64,000 bases of DNA from GCA-2733415 sp049614485 (GCA_049614485.1 JBMZDR010000003.1:75545-139544); one strand, 5' to 3'; positions 35,447 through 44,666 are shown, counted from the first letter of the stretch. Made by a program: numbers and translations. The notes: generated from the letters alone by a model not told the origin.

Positions 35447-36652
35447 TTATAACTTATTTAAAAGGTGTTTTAGTATATCTTGTGCTACATCTTTTTTTGA
35501 TTTTAACTCAAAAGATGTTAGTGACTCATCAGCATCAATAATAGTAATTTTATTGGTTGCTTTTCCAAAACCAGCGCCTTTATCTTGTAACGAATTTAAC
35601 ACAATAAAATCTAAATTCTTACGCTTTAGCTTTCCTTTTGCATTTTCAACTTCATTATTTGTCTCTAAAGCAAAGCCTATAACTATTTGCTGTTGTTTTA
35701 TAGCACCTAGTGACGCTAAGATATCTTTAGTTTTTTCTAACTCAATTGTAAGCGTATCTGTTTTCTTTTTTATTTTCTGTGTGGCTACGTGTTTAGGTTT
35801 ATAATCTGCAACTGCAGCGGCGCATATAACCACATGTGCAGAATTAAAGTGTTCATGTGCTGCCATGTACATATCTTCAGCAGATGTTACAGAAATAATC
35901 TTAACAAATGAATTTGATAGCGTTTCTTTTGTAGGACCAGATATTAAAATAACCTCAGCACCTAAGTTTGCAGCAGCTGAAGCCAATTCAAACCCCATTT
36001 TTCCCGAAGAATGGTTTCCTATAAATCGCACCGGATCAATTGCTTCGTAAGTTGGCCCAGCTGTAATAAGTACTTTTTTACCTCGTAACGGTAGCTTACT
36101 TAAAATATCGTTTTCTATAAAAGACAGAATATCTTCAGGTTCAGCCATTCTTCCTTCTCCTACTAACCCACTTGCCAATTCACCTGAACCAGCTGGAATA
36201 ATAATATTACCAAAGGAGAGTAATTTTTTAAAAGAATCAATAGTTGAGGGATGCTTATACATATCTAAATCCATTGCAGGAGCAAAATATACGGGACATT
36301 TTGCAGATAAATATGTTGCTAATAAAAAATTGTCTGAATTACCAGATGCCATTTTAGACATGGTATTTGCTGTTGCAGGTGCAATAACAAAAATATCAGC
36401 CCACAACCCTAAATCTACGTGATTATTCCACAAATCATTATCATCCTCTTCATTAGTGAATGATGATAATACGGGGTTTTTAGATAAGGTTGATAGTGTG
36501 AGTGGCGTGACAAAATCCTTAGAAGCAGGTGTCATGATAACTTTAACATGTGCACCTGCTTTTATGAAATGTCTAACTAAATATGTTGTTTTATAAGCGG
36601 CAATACCACCAGTAATACCGAGTAATATGTTTTTACCACTTAATATTGACAT
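35447..36652 (-). CDS. coaBC: Bifunctional phosphopantothenoylcysteine decarboxylase / phosphopantothenate-cysteine ligase
   Basis: 401 aa. The N-terminal CoaC flavodoxin-like domain (1-185) has ILLGITGGIAAYKTTYLVRH and APATANTMSKMASG. The C-terminal CoaB domain (about 187-401) has VLITAGPTYEAIDPVRFIGN and NHSSGKMGFELA. It catalyses two steps from 4'-phosphopantothenate to 4'-phosphopantetheine for CoA. Compared with E. coli Dfp, the PxMN motif reads PAMDLDMY (Asn to Asp) and the flap Cys is replaced (SGELASGLVGEGRM has Ser). It overlaps nothing: 3 bases separate it from rpoZ. Confidence 0.94.
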   Translation of the reverse strand: MSILSGKNILLGITGGIAAYKTTYLVRHFIKAGAHVKVIMTPASKDFVTPLTLSTLSKNPVLSSFTNEEDDNDLWNNHVDLGLWADIFVIAPATANTMSKMASGNSDNFLLATYLSAKCPVYFAPAMDLDMYKHPSTIDSFKKLLSFGNIIIPAGSGELASGLVGEGRMAEPEDILSFIENDILSKLPLRGKKVLITAGPTYEAIDPVRFIGNHSSGKMGFELASAAANLGAEVILISGPTKETLSNSFVKIISVTSAEDMYMAAHEHFNSAHVVICAAAVADYKPKHVATQKIKKKTDTLTIELEKTKDILASLGAIKQQQIVIGFALETNNEVENAKGKLKRKNLDFIVLNSLQDKGAGFGKATNKITIIDADESLTSFELKSKKDVAQDILKHLLNKL

Positions 36653-36655
36653 ATA

Positions 36656-36982
36656 TTAGTCTTCTTTTTTTGTAGTATCTCTATAGTAAACTTTTTCACC
36701 TAACCACTCTTCAACAGCTATTGCGTGAGGTTTAGGTAATTTTTCGTAAAACTTAGACACTTCTATTTGTTCTTTGTTTTCAAACACCTCTTCTAAACTA
36801 TCATTGAATGTAGCAAACTCCTCAAGTTTCTCTACTAATTCATTTTTCATTTCAGTATTTATCTGAGTTGCTCTTTTAGAAATAACTGAAATAGCTTCGT
36901 AAATATTTCCTGTTTGCTCATCTACCTCATTTTTATCGTATGTGATAGTAGTTGATGGAGCAGCTGTATTCTTGATATCCAT
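36656..36982 (-). CDS. rpoZ: RNA polymerase omega subunit-like protein
   Basis: 108 aa. Contains the omega-like helix NIYEAISVISKRATQINTEMK (about 26-46) with acidic C-terminal part and LPKPHAIAVEEWLGEKVYYR near the end. In Flavobacteriaceae this short protein between bamD and coaBC is the RNA polymerase Rpb6/omega homologue. Assists RNA polymerase assembly. Gaps to its neighbours are 3 and 5 bases, so it is tightly co-transcribed. Confidence 0.85.
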   Translation of the reverse strand: MDIKNTAAPSTTITYDKNEVDEQTGNIYEAISVISKRATQINTEMKNELVEKLEEFATFNDSLEEVFENKEQIEVSKFYEKLPKPHAIAVEEWLGEKVYYRDTTKKED

Positions 36983-36987
36983 AATGA

Positions 36988-37809
36988 TTATTTAGTATTG
37001 AAATTTTCTAATTCTTTAGTTATATATGCTAGGTTTTCTTCCGCATCTTCAGAAAACTCTGAATCTGTACTTACCTTTTTCCATTTATTGTAATATTCTA
37101 TCGCCTCTTCTAAACGGTCTTTCTTTCTCCTGTCTGTACTATTTTTAGCTAATAAAAAAGCCGTGTCAAACCTGTAATATAAGGCTTTTTCTTTATACTT
37201 CGTACCAGGATTATCTCTTAAAAAATTTTCTAATGCTGTAATTGCAGCATAATAATCATCTCTAAACTGAGTGCCACTACTAATTCTGTGGTGATATCCT
37301 TTGGCAATATTATAAGCTTTATCTTGTAATTTAGTATCCATTTCCAAGGTCAAATCACTTGCTTCTTTAAAATACTCTGATTTTGGGTAGGTATTCATAA
37401 AGTTTTGCAGCTTTAAAATTGCTTTTTCAGTATCCTCCTGATCTAAACTTGATCTAGGCGACAAATAGTAATAACTTTTTGCTGCTTTAAAAGCCATCTC
37501 ATCAAGCTTTTCACTTCTAGGGTAGGCTTTCACAAAACGCTCTAATTGATACGCTGATGTTACATAATCCTCTTGCATGTAAAATGTATTCCCATACATA
37601 TACATCAATTTCTCAGCACCTGGTTTTCCTCTATACCCAGGAACAATTTGTGCAAATAAGCGTTGTGCTTTAGTTATTTTACCCTCGTTATATAGTTTTT
37701 CTCCTAAAGCATATTTAGGCGGAATTTCATCTTTCCTAAATACTTTTTGGTATTCTGAACATGAGCCTAAGGCTAATGCAATGGTAAATATGTATAGTAA
37801 GTGCTTCAT
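36988..37809 (-). CDS. bamD: Outer-membrane assembly lipoprotein BamD
   Basis: 273 aa. Lipoprotein signal MKHLLYIFTIALALGSC (Cys17). TPR-like repeats fill the rest: YNEGKITKAQRLFAQIVPGY, YVTSAYQLERFVKAYPRSEK, KAILKLQNFMNTYPKSEYFK and ALENFLRDNPGTKYKEKALY. BamD is an essential partner of BamA in inserting outer-membrane beta-barrels. It is followed 5 bases later by rpoZ. Confidence 0.92.
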   Translation of the reverse strand: MKHLLYIFTIALALGSCSEYQKVFRKDEIPPKYALGEKLYNEGKITKAQRLFAQIVPGYRGKPGAEKLMYMYGNTFYMQEDYVTSAYQLERFVKAYPRSEKLDEMAFKAAKSYYYLSPRSSLDQEDTEKAILKLQNFMNTYPKSEYFKEASDLTLEMDTKLQDKAYNIAKGYHHRISSGTQFRDDYYAAITALENFLRDNPGTKYKEKALYYRFDTAFLLAKNSTDRRKKDRLEEAIEYYNKWKKVSTDSEFSEDAEENLAYITKELENFNTK

Positions 37810-37942
37810 ATATAATCAAAAGATTTTGCGAAATTAATCATTTTTAATTGAACTAAAAATAATTTCTTTAACGAAGATAGGTTTCCTATTGATAAAGCCT
37901 TTAATATTTACTAAAATTTAACTTTTATAAGGAATTTACACA

Positions 37943-38818
37943 TTATAACGCCGCAATAAAATTATCAATCTTATTCTGCAAACTTTCACTCGCTTCAATT
38001 AAGGGCAAACGCACAGTTGGCTCACATAAATTTAAGCTTTTAAACATGGCTTTAATCCCAACAGGATTTCCTTCTTCAAAAATGTAATCTATAGAATCAG
38101 CTACTTTATAATGTAAGTTGTACGCTGCTTTTGTCTCGCCTTTTAACCCTAGTCTGATCATTTCAGAAAATTGCTTTGGCACACCTTCTCCTATAACTGA
38201 TATCACTCCTGCTCCACCGGCTAAAGTCATTGGTAAAGCAATCATATCATCACCAGAAATCACTAAGAAATCTTTAGGAGCATGTTGAATAATTTTCATG
38301 GCCTGTACTAAATCGCCAGCCGCTTCTTTAACAGCTATTACATTATCAAAGTCAGTTGCCAAGCGCACAATGGTTTCAGGCAACATATTAGAAGCAGTTC
38401 TACCAGGCACATTATATAAAATAATTGGTTTTGGAGATGCTTGAGCAACCGCTTTAAAATGCTGGTAAATACCTTCTTGACTTGGCTTGTTATAATATGG
38501 CGACACTGATAATACAGCATCAAAATCAGATAAATCTGTGCTTTTCAATTGTGCAACAACATCAGCTGTATTGTTTCCTCCTACTCCTAAAACCATTGGC
38601 AAACGCTTATTGTTCACCTCAGTAATTTTAGCAATCACTTGCTGTTTTTCTTCAGCAGTTAACACCACACTTTCCCCTGTTGTTCCTAAAACAACTAAGT
38701 ATTCTACTCCACCGTCAATTACGTAATTTACAATGCGTTCTAACGCATCAAAATCTACACTTTTATCTGTTTTAAATGGCGTTACCAAAGCCACACCAGT
38801 ACCTAAAAACTTGCTCAT
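37943..38818 (-). CDS. dapA: 4-hydroxy-tetrahydrodipicolinate synthase
   Basis: 291 aa, usual length. TIM-barrel with GTGVALVTPFKTD, VLGTTGESVVLTAEEK (Thr-Thr binding motif), ILYNVPGRTASNM (catalytic Tyr) and VIAVKEAAGDL (Schiff-base Lys). It condenses pyruvate and aspartate semialdehyde, the first step of the lysine/diaminopimelate branch needed for peptidoglycan. Its ATG overlaps the stop of the upstream DUF6913 gene by one base (TAATG), indicating translational coupling. Confidence 0.95.
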   Translation of the reverse strand: MSKFLGTGVALVTPFKTDKSVDFDALERIVNYVIDGGVEYLVVLGTTGESVVLTAEEKQQVIAKITEVNNKRLPMVLGVGGNNTADVVAQLKSTDLSDFDAVLSVSPYYNKPSQEGIYQHFKAVAQASPKPIILYNVPGRTASNMLPETIVRLATDFDNVIAVKEAAGDLVQAMKIIQHAPKDFLVISGDDMIALPMTLAGGAGVISVIGEGVPKQFSEMIRLGLKGETKAAYNLHYKVADSIDYIFEEGNPVGIKAMFKSLNLCEPTVRLPLIEASESLQNKIDNFIAAL

Positions 38819-39333
38819 TATATTTTATTTAAAATGGATAAATATTTCTTTAGTTCAAATGTAAAAGTTTTAATGTCAGAAAGCTCTGTAACTACACATA
38901 AATCGTTAATGTGTTCATTGACTCCAACAAAACCTATTTTATACTTAGCATTAGATTGCACAGCGGCTAAGTTTAATAATTGTTTATCTTCATTATAAAA
39001 ACTCAATAAAGCATCAAAGTCTGTAGAAAGAAACGTTTTAGCGTTTGAATTATTTAACTGCCCTTTAAAACCTAGGTTGTTATCTGTAAAAACTGACTCC
39101 GTAAACGTCTCAGCAACTTTTTTATTAGGATGATAATAGAGCACCGCTATGCTTTCAGTTGAAACACCAAACACATCTGATATTTCATTTAAAAATGGAA
39201 ACGATTCGAAAACTGTAGCATCTACTAAAACTCCAATAGTTTTAATTTTTGATTGATCAAGCATCCGCTTTTCTTGCAGTTGCTTTATCAGGTACTTTTG
39301 AGCTGATTTTCTTTTGAATCCTTTTAAAAACAT
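38818..39333 (-). CDS. DUF6913-like protein
   Basis: 171 aa from the ATG at 39333 (the longer frame to 39363 runs into the promoter element). Basic N-terminus MFLKGFKRKSAQKYLIKQL, then an alpha/beta body with IGVLVDATVFESFPFLNEIS and YKIGFVGVNEHINDLCVV. Conserved and always next to dapA in this family of bacteria. Function unknown. First gene of the core operon. Overlaps dapA by one base. Confidence 0.75.
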   Translation of the reverse strand: MFLKGFKRKSAQKYLIKQLQEKRMLDQSKIKTIGVLVDATVFESFPFLNEISDVFGVSTESIAVLYYHPNKKVAETFTESVFTDNNLGFKGQLNNSNAKTFLSTDFDALLSFYNEDKQLLNLAAVQSNAKYKIGFVGVNEHINDLCVVTELSDIKTFTFELKKYLSILNKI

Positions 39334-39352
39334 TAACTTTACATTTAATGTA

Positions 39353-39360
39353 CAAAAATA
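39353..39360 (-). promoter_or_regulatory. Bacteroidota -7 promoter element (TATTTTTG, minus strand)
   Basis: TAnnTTTG on the minus strand, 20 bases before the ATG at 39333. It probably drives the DUF6913-dapA-bamD-rpoZ-coaBC run and argues against longer start calls on either strand here. Confidence 0.5.
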
Positions 39361-39404
39361 CATCCCAAATAGTCAGTAAACAAATTGCAATCGACTTTAA
39401 ATCT

Positions 39405-40163
39405 ATGAAAAAACTATATTTACTTTTAAGCAGTTGTATACTCATACTAAGTGCTTGTAAAAAAGAGGTTCCCTCACAATTATATCAAGTAAAAGCACAT
39501 CAACTTATAACCGATAGCACGACTGTTGCTAATACAGAAATTACTGAGTTTATAGCGCCATTTAAAACACATTTAAACGAACAATTGGATGCCGTGTTAT
39601 GCACTACACCGATTGATTTAACACGTATTGACGGTGAGCTTGAAAGTAGCTTAGGAAATTTAATGGCCGATATTTGTTTTGAACAAGGAAACCCCGTATA
39701 CAATAAACAAACTGGTGGTACAATTGATTTTGTGTTATTCAATTACGGGGGCATTCGTGCACCAATTGCCAAAGGGAATATCACGGCACGTAATGCTTTT
39801 GAAGTGATGCCTTTTGAAAACGAATTGGTTATTGCTGAATTATCTGGTGAAAAAGTAAAAGACTTATTGCACTATTTGGCGGTGAATAAAAAAGCCCACC
39901 CAATTTCTAAATTGCGATTAAAATTAAAAGATGATACTTATACGGATGTTACAATAAACGACAAGAAATTTGACACTTCAAAAAACTATTTTGTGTTGAC
40001 ATCAGATTATTTACAAGAAGGTGGTGACAAGATGAACTTTTTCAAAGCCCCTGTGTCTATACACAAAACAGATTATAAAATTAGAACCGCTTTAATTGAT
40101 TATTTTAAAAAGACAGACAGTATAATTCCTAACCTTGATAACCGTTTTACTTATGCAAACTAG
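39405..40163 (+). CDS. 5'-nucleotidase C-terminal domain lipoprotein
   Basis: 252 aa from the ATG at 39405, which gives a proper lipoprotein signal (MKKLYLLLSSCILILSAC, Cys18). An in-frame ATG at 39348 would put 19 extra residues before it. The protein is only the C-terminal substrate-binding domain of UshA/YfkN-type nucleotidases: ESSLGNLMADICFEQGN, DFVLFNYGGIRAPIAKGNIT and FEVMPFENELVIAELSGEKV. The catalytic metallophosphatase domain is on the next gene, which overlaps by 11 bases. The pair probably acts in the periplasm on nucleotides. Confidence 0.88.
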   Translation: MKKLYLLLSSCILILSACKKEVPSQLYQVKAHQLITDSTTVANTEITEFIAPFKTHLNEQLDAVLCTTPIDLTRIDGELESSLGNLMADICFEQGNPVYNKQTGGTIDFVLFNYGGIRAPIAKGNITARNAFEVMPFENELVIAELSGEKVKDLLHYLAVNKKAHPISKLRLKLKDDTYTDVTINDKKFDTSKNYFVLTSDYLQEGGDKMNFFKAPVSIHKTDYKIRTALIDYFKKTDSIIPNLDNRFTYAN

Positions 40164-41070
40164 ACGTCATTTTTTACAAAAAACAGCAGCAGGAACAGCA
40201 TTCTTAGGTATTGGAGGACTTACATTAAGTTCCTTTAGCAAACCAACTGATACTAAAATTACTATTCTGCACACAAACGATGTGCATAGTCAGATAGAAC
40301 CGTTACCAAATAACCATTACAAATATCCAGGTTTAGGAGGTTTTGCCAGACGTGCAACTATTGTTGACAACATCAGAAAAGAAAACCCGAACACCTTGTT
40401 ATTAGATGCGGGTGATATCTTTCAAGGCACACCCTATTTCAATTATTTTGGCGGTGAGTTAGAATTTAAACTGATGTCAATGTTAGGTTATGATGTGGCG
40501 ACTTTAGGAAACCACGATTTTGACAATGGTATTGATGGTTTTTTAAAACAACTCCCAAATGCCAAATTCGATTTTGTATCTGCTAATTATAAGTTTGAAA
40601 ACACCGTTTTAGACGGTAAAGTAAAACCTTACAAAACCTTTGTAAAAGACGGCATTAAAATTGGCGTGTTTGGTTTAGGTGTTGAGTTAGACGGTTTAGT
40701 GAGCAAGCGCTTATATAAAGAAACTGAGTATTTAAACCCGATTGAAATTGCTCAAGATACAGCACGTATTTTAAAAGAAACTGAACAGTGTGATTTGGTT
40801 ATTTGTTTATCACACATAGGTTATCATTATAAAAACAATCCTAAAAAAGTGTGCGATCTACAATTAGCACGCGAAACAAAAAACATCGATTTAATTATTG
40901 GTGGACACACGCATACCTTACTCCCAAAACCAACTATTGAAAAGAATAGTATTGGCGAAAATGTCTTAATTAACCAATGCGGAAAAAGTGGCGTGTATAT
41001 AGGACAAGTAGATTTCTACTTTTCTACAGATGGTAGCAAAACTGCCAACGGAAAATCAATTATTGTATAA
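40153..41070 (+). CDS. 5'-nucleotidase metallophosphatase-domain protein with Tat-like signal
   Basis: 305 aa from the ATG at 40153. Twin-arginine signal MQTRRHFLQKTAAGTAFLG. Calcineurin-like motifs in order: ITILHTNDVHSQIEP, LLLDAGDIFQGTPYF, TLGNHDFDNG and LIIGGHTHTLLP, which hold the di-metal ligands. It should hydrolyse nucleotides or related phosphoesters. It lacks the C-terminal nucleotidase domain, which is encoded just upstream. The Tat signal suggests export of a folded, metal-loaded enzyme. Confidence 0.9.
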   Translation: MQTRRHFLQKTAAGTAFLGIGGLTLSSFSKPTDTKITILHTNDVHSQIEPLPNNHYKYPGLGGFARRATIVDNIRKENPNTLLLDAGDIFQGTPYFNYFGGELEFKLMSMLGYDVATLGNHDFDNGIDGFLKQLPNAKFDFVSANYKFENTVLDGKVKPYKTFVKDGIKIGVFGLGVELDGLVSKRLYKETEYLNPIEIAQDTARILKETEQCDLVICLSHIGYHYKNNPKKVCDLQLARETKNIDLIIGGHTHTLLPKPTIEKNSIGENVLINQCGKSGVYIGQVDFYFSTDGSKTANGKSIIV

Positions 41071-41091
41071 AAAAAACTCAAAATAGTACTT

Positions 41092-41796
41092 ATGGACAAT
41101 ACTCAACAACCTCAATATTCTAAAGTTGCAACATTATCAAACGAAGCAAAAGTTGCCTTTTATAAAAAAACATATAGCCACGTAGCTGGAGGTGTTCTTG
41201 CCTTTTTCATAGCGGAATACTTTTTATTACAATCTACAACCATTGTAGATTTCATGCTCTCAATGATGCAAGGTTGGAGCTGGTTAATCATGTTAGTTGG
41301 GTTTATGTTTATAACACAATATGCAGAAAGTACAGCACTAAAAACAAGCGACAAAAACAAACAATACATGGCTTACGGTTTATACATACTAGCCGAAGCT
41401 ATTATTTTCATTCCGTTATTATACATTGCTATTATGTATTCTGGTGGCTTAGAACTCATCAACCAAGCTGCCATTGTAACCTTATCCCTATTTAGTGGTT
41501 TAACAGCCGTAGTATTTGTAACTAAAAAAGACTTCTCTTTTTTAAGATCTATTCTAACAGTTGGTTTTTTCATTGCTTTAGGCTTAATTGTTGCCGGAAC
41601 ATTATTTGGTTTCGACTTAGGCTTATGGTTTTCTGTAGGCATGTGCGTGTTAGCTGCTGGTTCTATATTATACCAAACATCTAACTTGGTTCATAAATAC
41701 ACCAACGAACAATACATACCAGCTGCTATTGGTTTATTTGCCTCTTTAATGCTACTGTTTTGGTATGTGTTGAGAATATTTATGTCAAGGGATTAG
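41092..41796 (+). CDS. Bax inhibitor-1 (BI-1/YccA) family membrane protein
   Basis: 234 aa with seven hydrophobic segments. It begins with a short polar tail (SNEAKVAFYKKTYSHVAGGV at about 16-35), as in YccA/YbhL proteins. The family forms pH-sensitive Ca2+ leak channels or modulates membrane proteases such as FtsH. Which role applies here is unknown. It lies 21 bases after the nucleotidase gene and may share its transcript. Confidence 0.88.
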   Translation: MDNTQQPQYSKVATLSNEAKVAFYKKTYSHVAGGVLAFFIAEYFLLQSTTIVDFMLSMMQGWSWLIMLVGFMFITQYAESTALKTSDKNKQYMAYGLYILAEAIIFIPLLYIAIMYSGGLELINQAAIVTLSLFSGLTAVVFVTKKDFSFLRSILTVGFFIALGLIVAGTLFGFDLGLWFSVGMCVLAAGSILYQTSNLVHKYTNEQYIPAAIGLFASLMLLFWYVLRIFMSRD

Positions 41797-41817
41797 GTTT
41801 GAAAAATAAACTATTAA

Positions 41818-42294
41818 ATGCCAATAATTAAGCTTATAACAGAAATAAATGTAGAAAGAGAGGTCGTTTTTGACCTTTCTAGAAGTATTGATTTACATAA
41901 AATCTCTACCGAACAAACTAATGAAGAAGCAATTTCTGGTAAAATAAGTGGTTTAATTAATCTAAATGAAAGTGTTACTTGGAGAGCTAAACATTTTGGC
42001 ATTTATCAAAATCTAACTTCAAAAGTTACAAAATTTGATTATCCAAATTATTTTGTAGATGAAATGCAAAAGGGTGCTTTTAAAAGTTTTAAACACGAGC
42101 ATCATTTTGTAGAGCAAAACGAAAAAACTGTAATGACTGACATCTTTGATTATAAATCACCATTCGGTCTTTTAGGTAAATTAGCTGATGAACTTTTTCT
42201 AAAAAAGTATATGACTTATTTACTAACTGAACGGAATAGAATTGTTAAAGAATTTGCAGAATCCGGTAAATGGAAAGAAATTATAAATATCTAG
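41818..42294 (+). CDS. SRPBCC-fold protein
   Basis: 158 aa. START/Bet v1-like sequence: KLITEINVEREVVFDLSRSI (about 5-24), a helix-grip middle, DIFDYKSPFGLLGKLADELF (about 106-125) and a long C-terminal helix. The fold binds hydrophobic ligands. No specific ligand can be named. Cytoplasmic. It lies 21 bases after the BI-1 gene on the same strand. Confidence 0.8.
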   Translation: MPIIKLITEINVEREVVFDLSRSIDLHKISTEQTNEEAISGKISGLINLNESVTWRAKHFGIYQNLTSKVTKFDYPNYFVDEMQKGAFKSFKHEHHFVEQNEKTVMTDIFDYKSPFGLLGKLADELFLKKYMTYLLTERNRIVKEFAESGKWKEIINI

Positions 42295-42320
42295 AATCAC
42301 TTTCTATCAAATCATTACTC

Positions 42321-42944
42321 ATGTCAACAAAAAAACACTCAATTATATTTATTCTAATTATATTCTGTTCTTGTAACAGTTATAAAACAGAAACTACTGA
42401 GGAATTGAGAAATATTTTCACAAACCGTGAAATTAAGGATATTAATAGATTAGTTGATTTTTTTGAAACAAGAATGAATTCTAATAAACATAATCTTAAT
42501 GATAAATATAAACACTGGATTATTAGTAATTCAAATATTGAAGATGACACTTGGGAAAAATTTAATTTAAAAGACCTATTACAAGTCTATAAAAAAATAG
42601 ATAGTACCACATTCAATGAAATATGGCAGTTTAATGAAATGAGATATCTTGAAACTAAAGATACATTAAGTTATTTAAACTTAGCCTATGAAAAAAAATA
42701 CCATCAATACTTAGTAGAACTTGGAAAAAAATCTAAAAAAATGGAATGGTATGCTAATAAGGCATACCAAAGTGGTGATCTTCCTCAGTTAATGGACCTA
42801 CACAACTTATTTATAACTGTTGATACCATTAATGAAAGTCCTAAAATTCAACCTAATTATGATTTTAACGAAAGAGTTTTAATTACAATTTCTTCAATTA
42901 AACATTACGACAATTACCACCGAAAAGAAAAATTCAGGAAATAA
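42321..42944 (+). CDS. Putative lipoprotein of unknown function
   Basis: 207 aa from the ATG at 42321, which gives a lipoprotein signal (MSTKKHSIIFILIIFCSC, lipobox FCSC). An earlier in-frame ATG (42270) overlaps the SRPBCC gene and places 17 extra residues before the signal. The rest is charged and helical with FTNREIKDINRLVDFFETRM and KKMEWYANKAYQSGDLPQLM. No family recognised. Very AT-rich, with a Lys/Asn-rich composition unlike the neighbouring housekeeping genes, so possibly acquired. Confidence 0.65.
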   Translation: MSTKKHSIIFILIIFCSCNSYKTETTEELRNIFTNREIKDINRLVDFFETRMNSNKHNLNDKYKHWIISNSNIEDDTWEKFNLKDLLQVYKKIDSTTFNEIWQFNEMRYLETKDTLSYLNLAYEKKYHQYLVELGKKSKKMEWYANKAYQSGDLPQLMDLHNLFITVDTINESPKIQPNYDFNERVLITISSIKHYDNYHRKEKFRK

Positions 42945-43074
42945 CAATACTTATAAACTGGATGCTTTTTCAATTTCAAACCAGGACTAGTCCCCTTTTC
43001 AACCCTTTGTTTTAAAGTGTTTTCATAATCTGTTCAGATATTTGTAGCAACATTAATCTAAACAAATTTTTATT

Positions 43075-43485
43075 ATGAAAAAGTTATTATGTATTGCCGT
43101 GATGTTTATGTGTACACTTGGATTCTCTCAAAGTTCAGTAACATCAAAAAGTGGAGTCTTTAATTTTGTATCAGAAACTATTGATTATGGTACCATCGCA
43201 AAAAATGATAATGGTAACAGGTCCTTCAGTTTTAAAAACACTGGAACAGCACCAATTATCATTACGAGCGTTAAAGGAAGTTGTGGTTGTACCGTGGCTA
43301 CAAAACCAAGCAAACCAATTATGCCAAATGAAACCGCAGAAATTGGTGTAACCTACGACACTAAACGTGTTGGTGCATTTTCAAAAACCATTACAGTGGT
43401 ATCTAACGCATCTGAAAAAAATAAAGTCTTACGTATAAAAGGTTCTGTTACTAAAGAGAATTCCACACAAGTAGTTACTAACTAA
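43075..43485 (+). CDS. DUF1573 secreted protein
   Basis: 136 aa with signal peptide (MKKLLCIAVMFMCTLGFSQ). One Ig-like beta-sandwich of the DUF1573/ASPM-SPD-2-Hydin type: ETIDYGTIAKNDNGNRSFSF, FKNTGTAPIIITSVKGSCGC (Cys pair) and NETAEIGVTYDTKRVGAFSK. Common and highly expressed in Bacteroidetes, function unknown, periplasmic or surface. It has a near-consensus promoter (GATATTTG) about 40 bases upstream. Confidence 0.88.
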   Translation: MKKLLCIAVMFMCTLGFSQSSVTSKSGVFNFVSETIDYGTIAKNDNGNRSFSFKNTGTAPIIITSVKGSCGCTVATKPSKPIMPNETAEIGVTYDTKRVGAFSKTITVVSNASEKNKVLRIKGSVTKENSTQVVTN

Positions 43486-43582
43486 CAATTAATCTATTTA
43501 AAATCATGTTGTCACAGCTACTCTGAGTTTTCTCAGTTTGAGTTGTGGCAATATTTTTATCTATAGTCTATTACAGAAATCA

Positions 43583-43590
43583 TATATTTG
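43583..43590 (+). promoter_or_regulatory. Bacteroidota -7 promoter element (TATATTTG)
   Basis: Exact TAnnTTTG, 22 bases before the ATG at 43612. It supports that start over the in-frame ATG at 43588, which lies within the promoter. Confidence 0.55.
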
Positions 43591-43611
43591 TTACTCATCA
43601 TATTTGTGAAC

Positions 43612-44664
43612 ATGCTAAAACAACTTTTTTATTGTAGTCTTTTCTTTTATTGCACGCTGCTTAGCGCGCAGTTTAAATTTTCTGGAGAAGTTACACCTCA
43701 GTTTGCAAATGCTACTGCGTATTTGACTGTCGTTGATGAATATCAAAAAAGTGATTTATTCATCACTGAGAAAATCATTCAAGAATGTCAAATAGATTCG
43801 TTAAACCGTTTTACATTTTCAGGTGATTTTTTAGCAGCAAAAAATATGCTGTATAAAATATATGTGGATACGTGTAATGATGATGTGTCAGATTACAAGC
43901 ACTTGTTGAGTCATTGTGAAACTAGTCAATCCATCTTATTTATTGCTAATAATACGGACAGCATACATTTTCCTTTAAACGGTTTATCACAACTGTTTTG
44001 CGATATTGAAAACTCTAGTAAGCAGAATACGGCGGTTTTAGAACTCAACCAATTACAAGAACAGTTATTGGCAAATTTACAATCGTCAAAAAGTGATGCA
44101 CAACGTACGGTTATTTACAAGAATTGCTTTCAAAAGCTACAAGAATTTAGTACTACGTTCAATGACCCTTTAGTAGAATTGTACGCTTTTCATTTGTACG
44201 CCAATGAAACTTCTTTTTGTAGACCATTTTATTTAAACGATTTAAAACATAATGCGTATTACATCAATTTGTTAGACCGTATTTCTGACACTTATCCAAA
44301 TTCGGAATATGCAGCACAATTAGAAAACGATTTAAACAAAGACAATTATACCTTACTAAAAGAGAAAAACGCATCAACAAGCATCTTTATATATCTTATT
44401 GGTGGCTTGTTAGTCATCTCATTACTTATAAACTTTATCTTATTCAGAAGACAACAAACACCAAAAGAAACAACACTTGATTACAAAGATGTACTGACTC
44501 CTCAAGAACAAAATATCTTTGAATTAATGCGTGACAAACACAGTAATAAAAATATAGCTGAACAATTATTTATAAGTGTAAGTACTGTAAAAACTCACAT
44601 CAATAACATCTATTCCAAACTGAATATTTCGTCACGAAAAGAAGTGGATGGTTTTTTTGAGTAA
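43612..44664 (+). CDS. Membrane-anchored LuxR-type transcriptional regulator
   Basis: 350 aa from the ATG at 43612. Signal peptide (MLKQLFYCSLFFYCTLLSAQ), an extracytoplasmic region of about 230 residues with helical character, one transmembrane helix at about 252-275 (IYLIGGLLVISLLINFILF) and a cytoplasmic C-terminal LuxR/GerE helix-turn-helix: LTPQEQNIFELMRDKHSNKN and ISVSTVKTHINNIYSKLNIS. This one-protein sensor-regulator layout, without TPR repeats obvious, is common in Flavobacteriia. Ligand and targets unknown. The inverted repeat just downstream could be a target site (untested). Confidence 0.83.
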   Translation: MLKQLFYCSLFFYCTLLSAQFKFSGEVTPQFANATAYLTVVDEYQKSDLFITEKIIQECQIDSLNRFTFSGDFLAAKNMLYKIYVDTCNDDVSDYKHLLSHCETSQSILFIANNTDSIHFPLNGLSQLFCDIENSSKQNTAVLELNQLQEQLLANLQSSKSDAQRTVIYKNCFQKLQEFSTTFNDPLVELYAFHLYANETSFCRPFYLNDLKHNAYYINLLDRISDTYPNSEYAAQLENDLNKDNYTLLKEKNASTSIFIYLIGGLLVISLLINFILFRRQQTPKETTLDYKDVLTPQEQNIFELMRDKHSNKNIAEQLFISVSTVKTHINNIYSKLNISSRKEVDGFFE

Positions 44665-44666
44665 GA

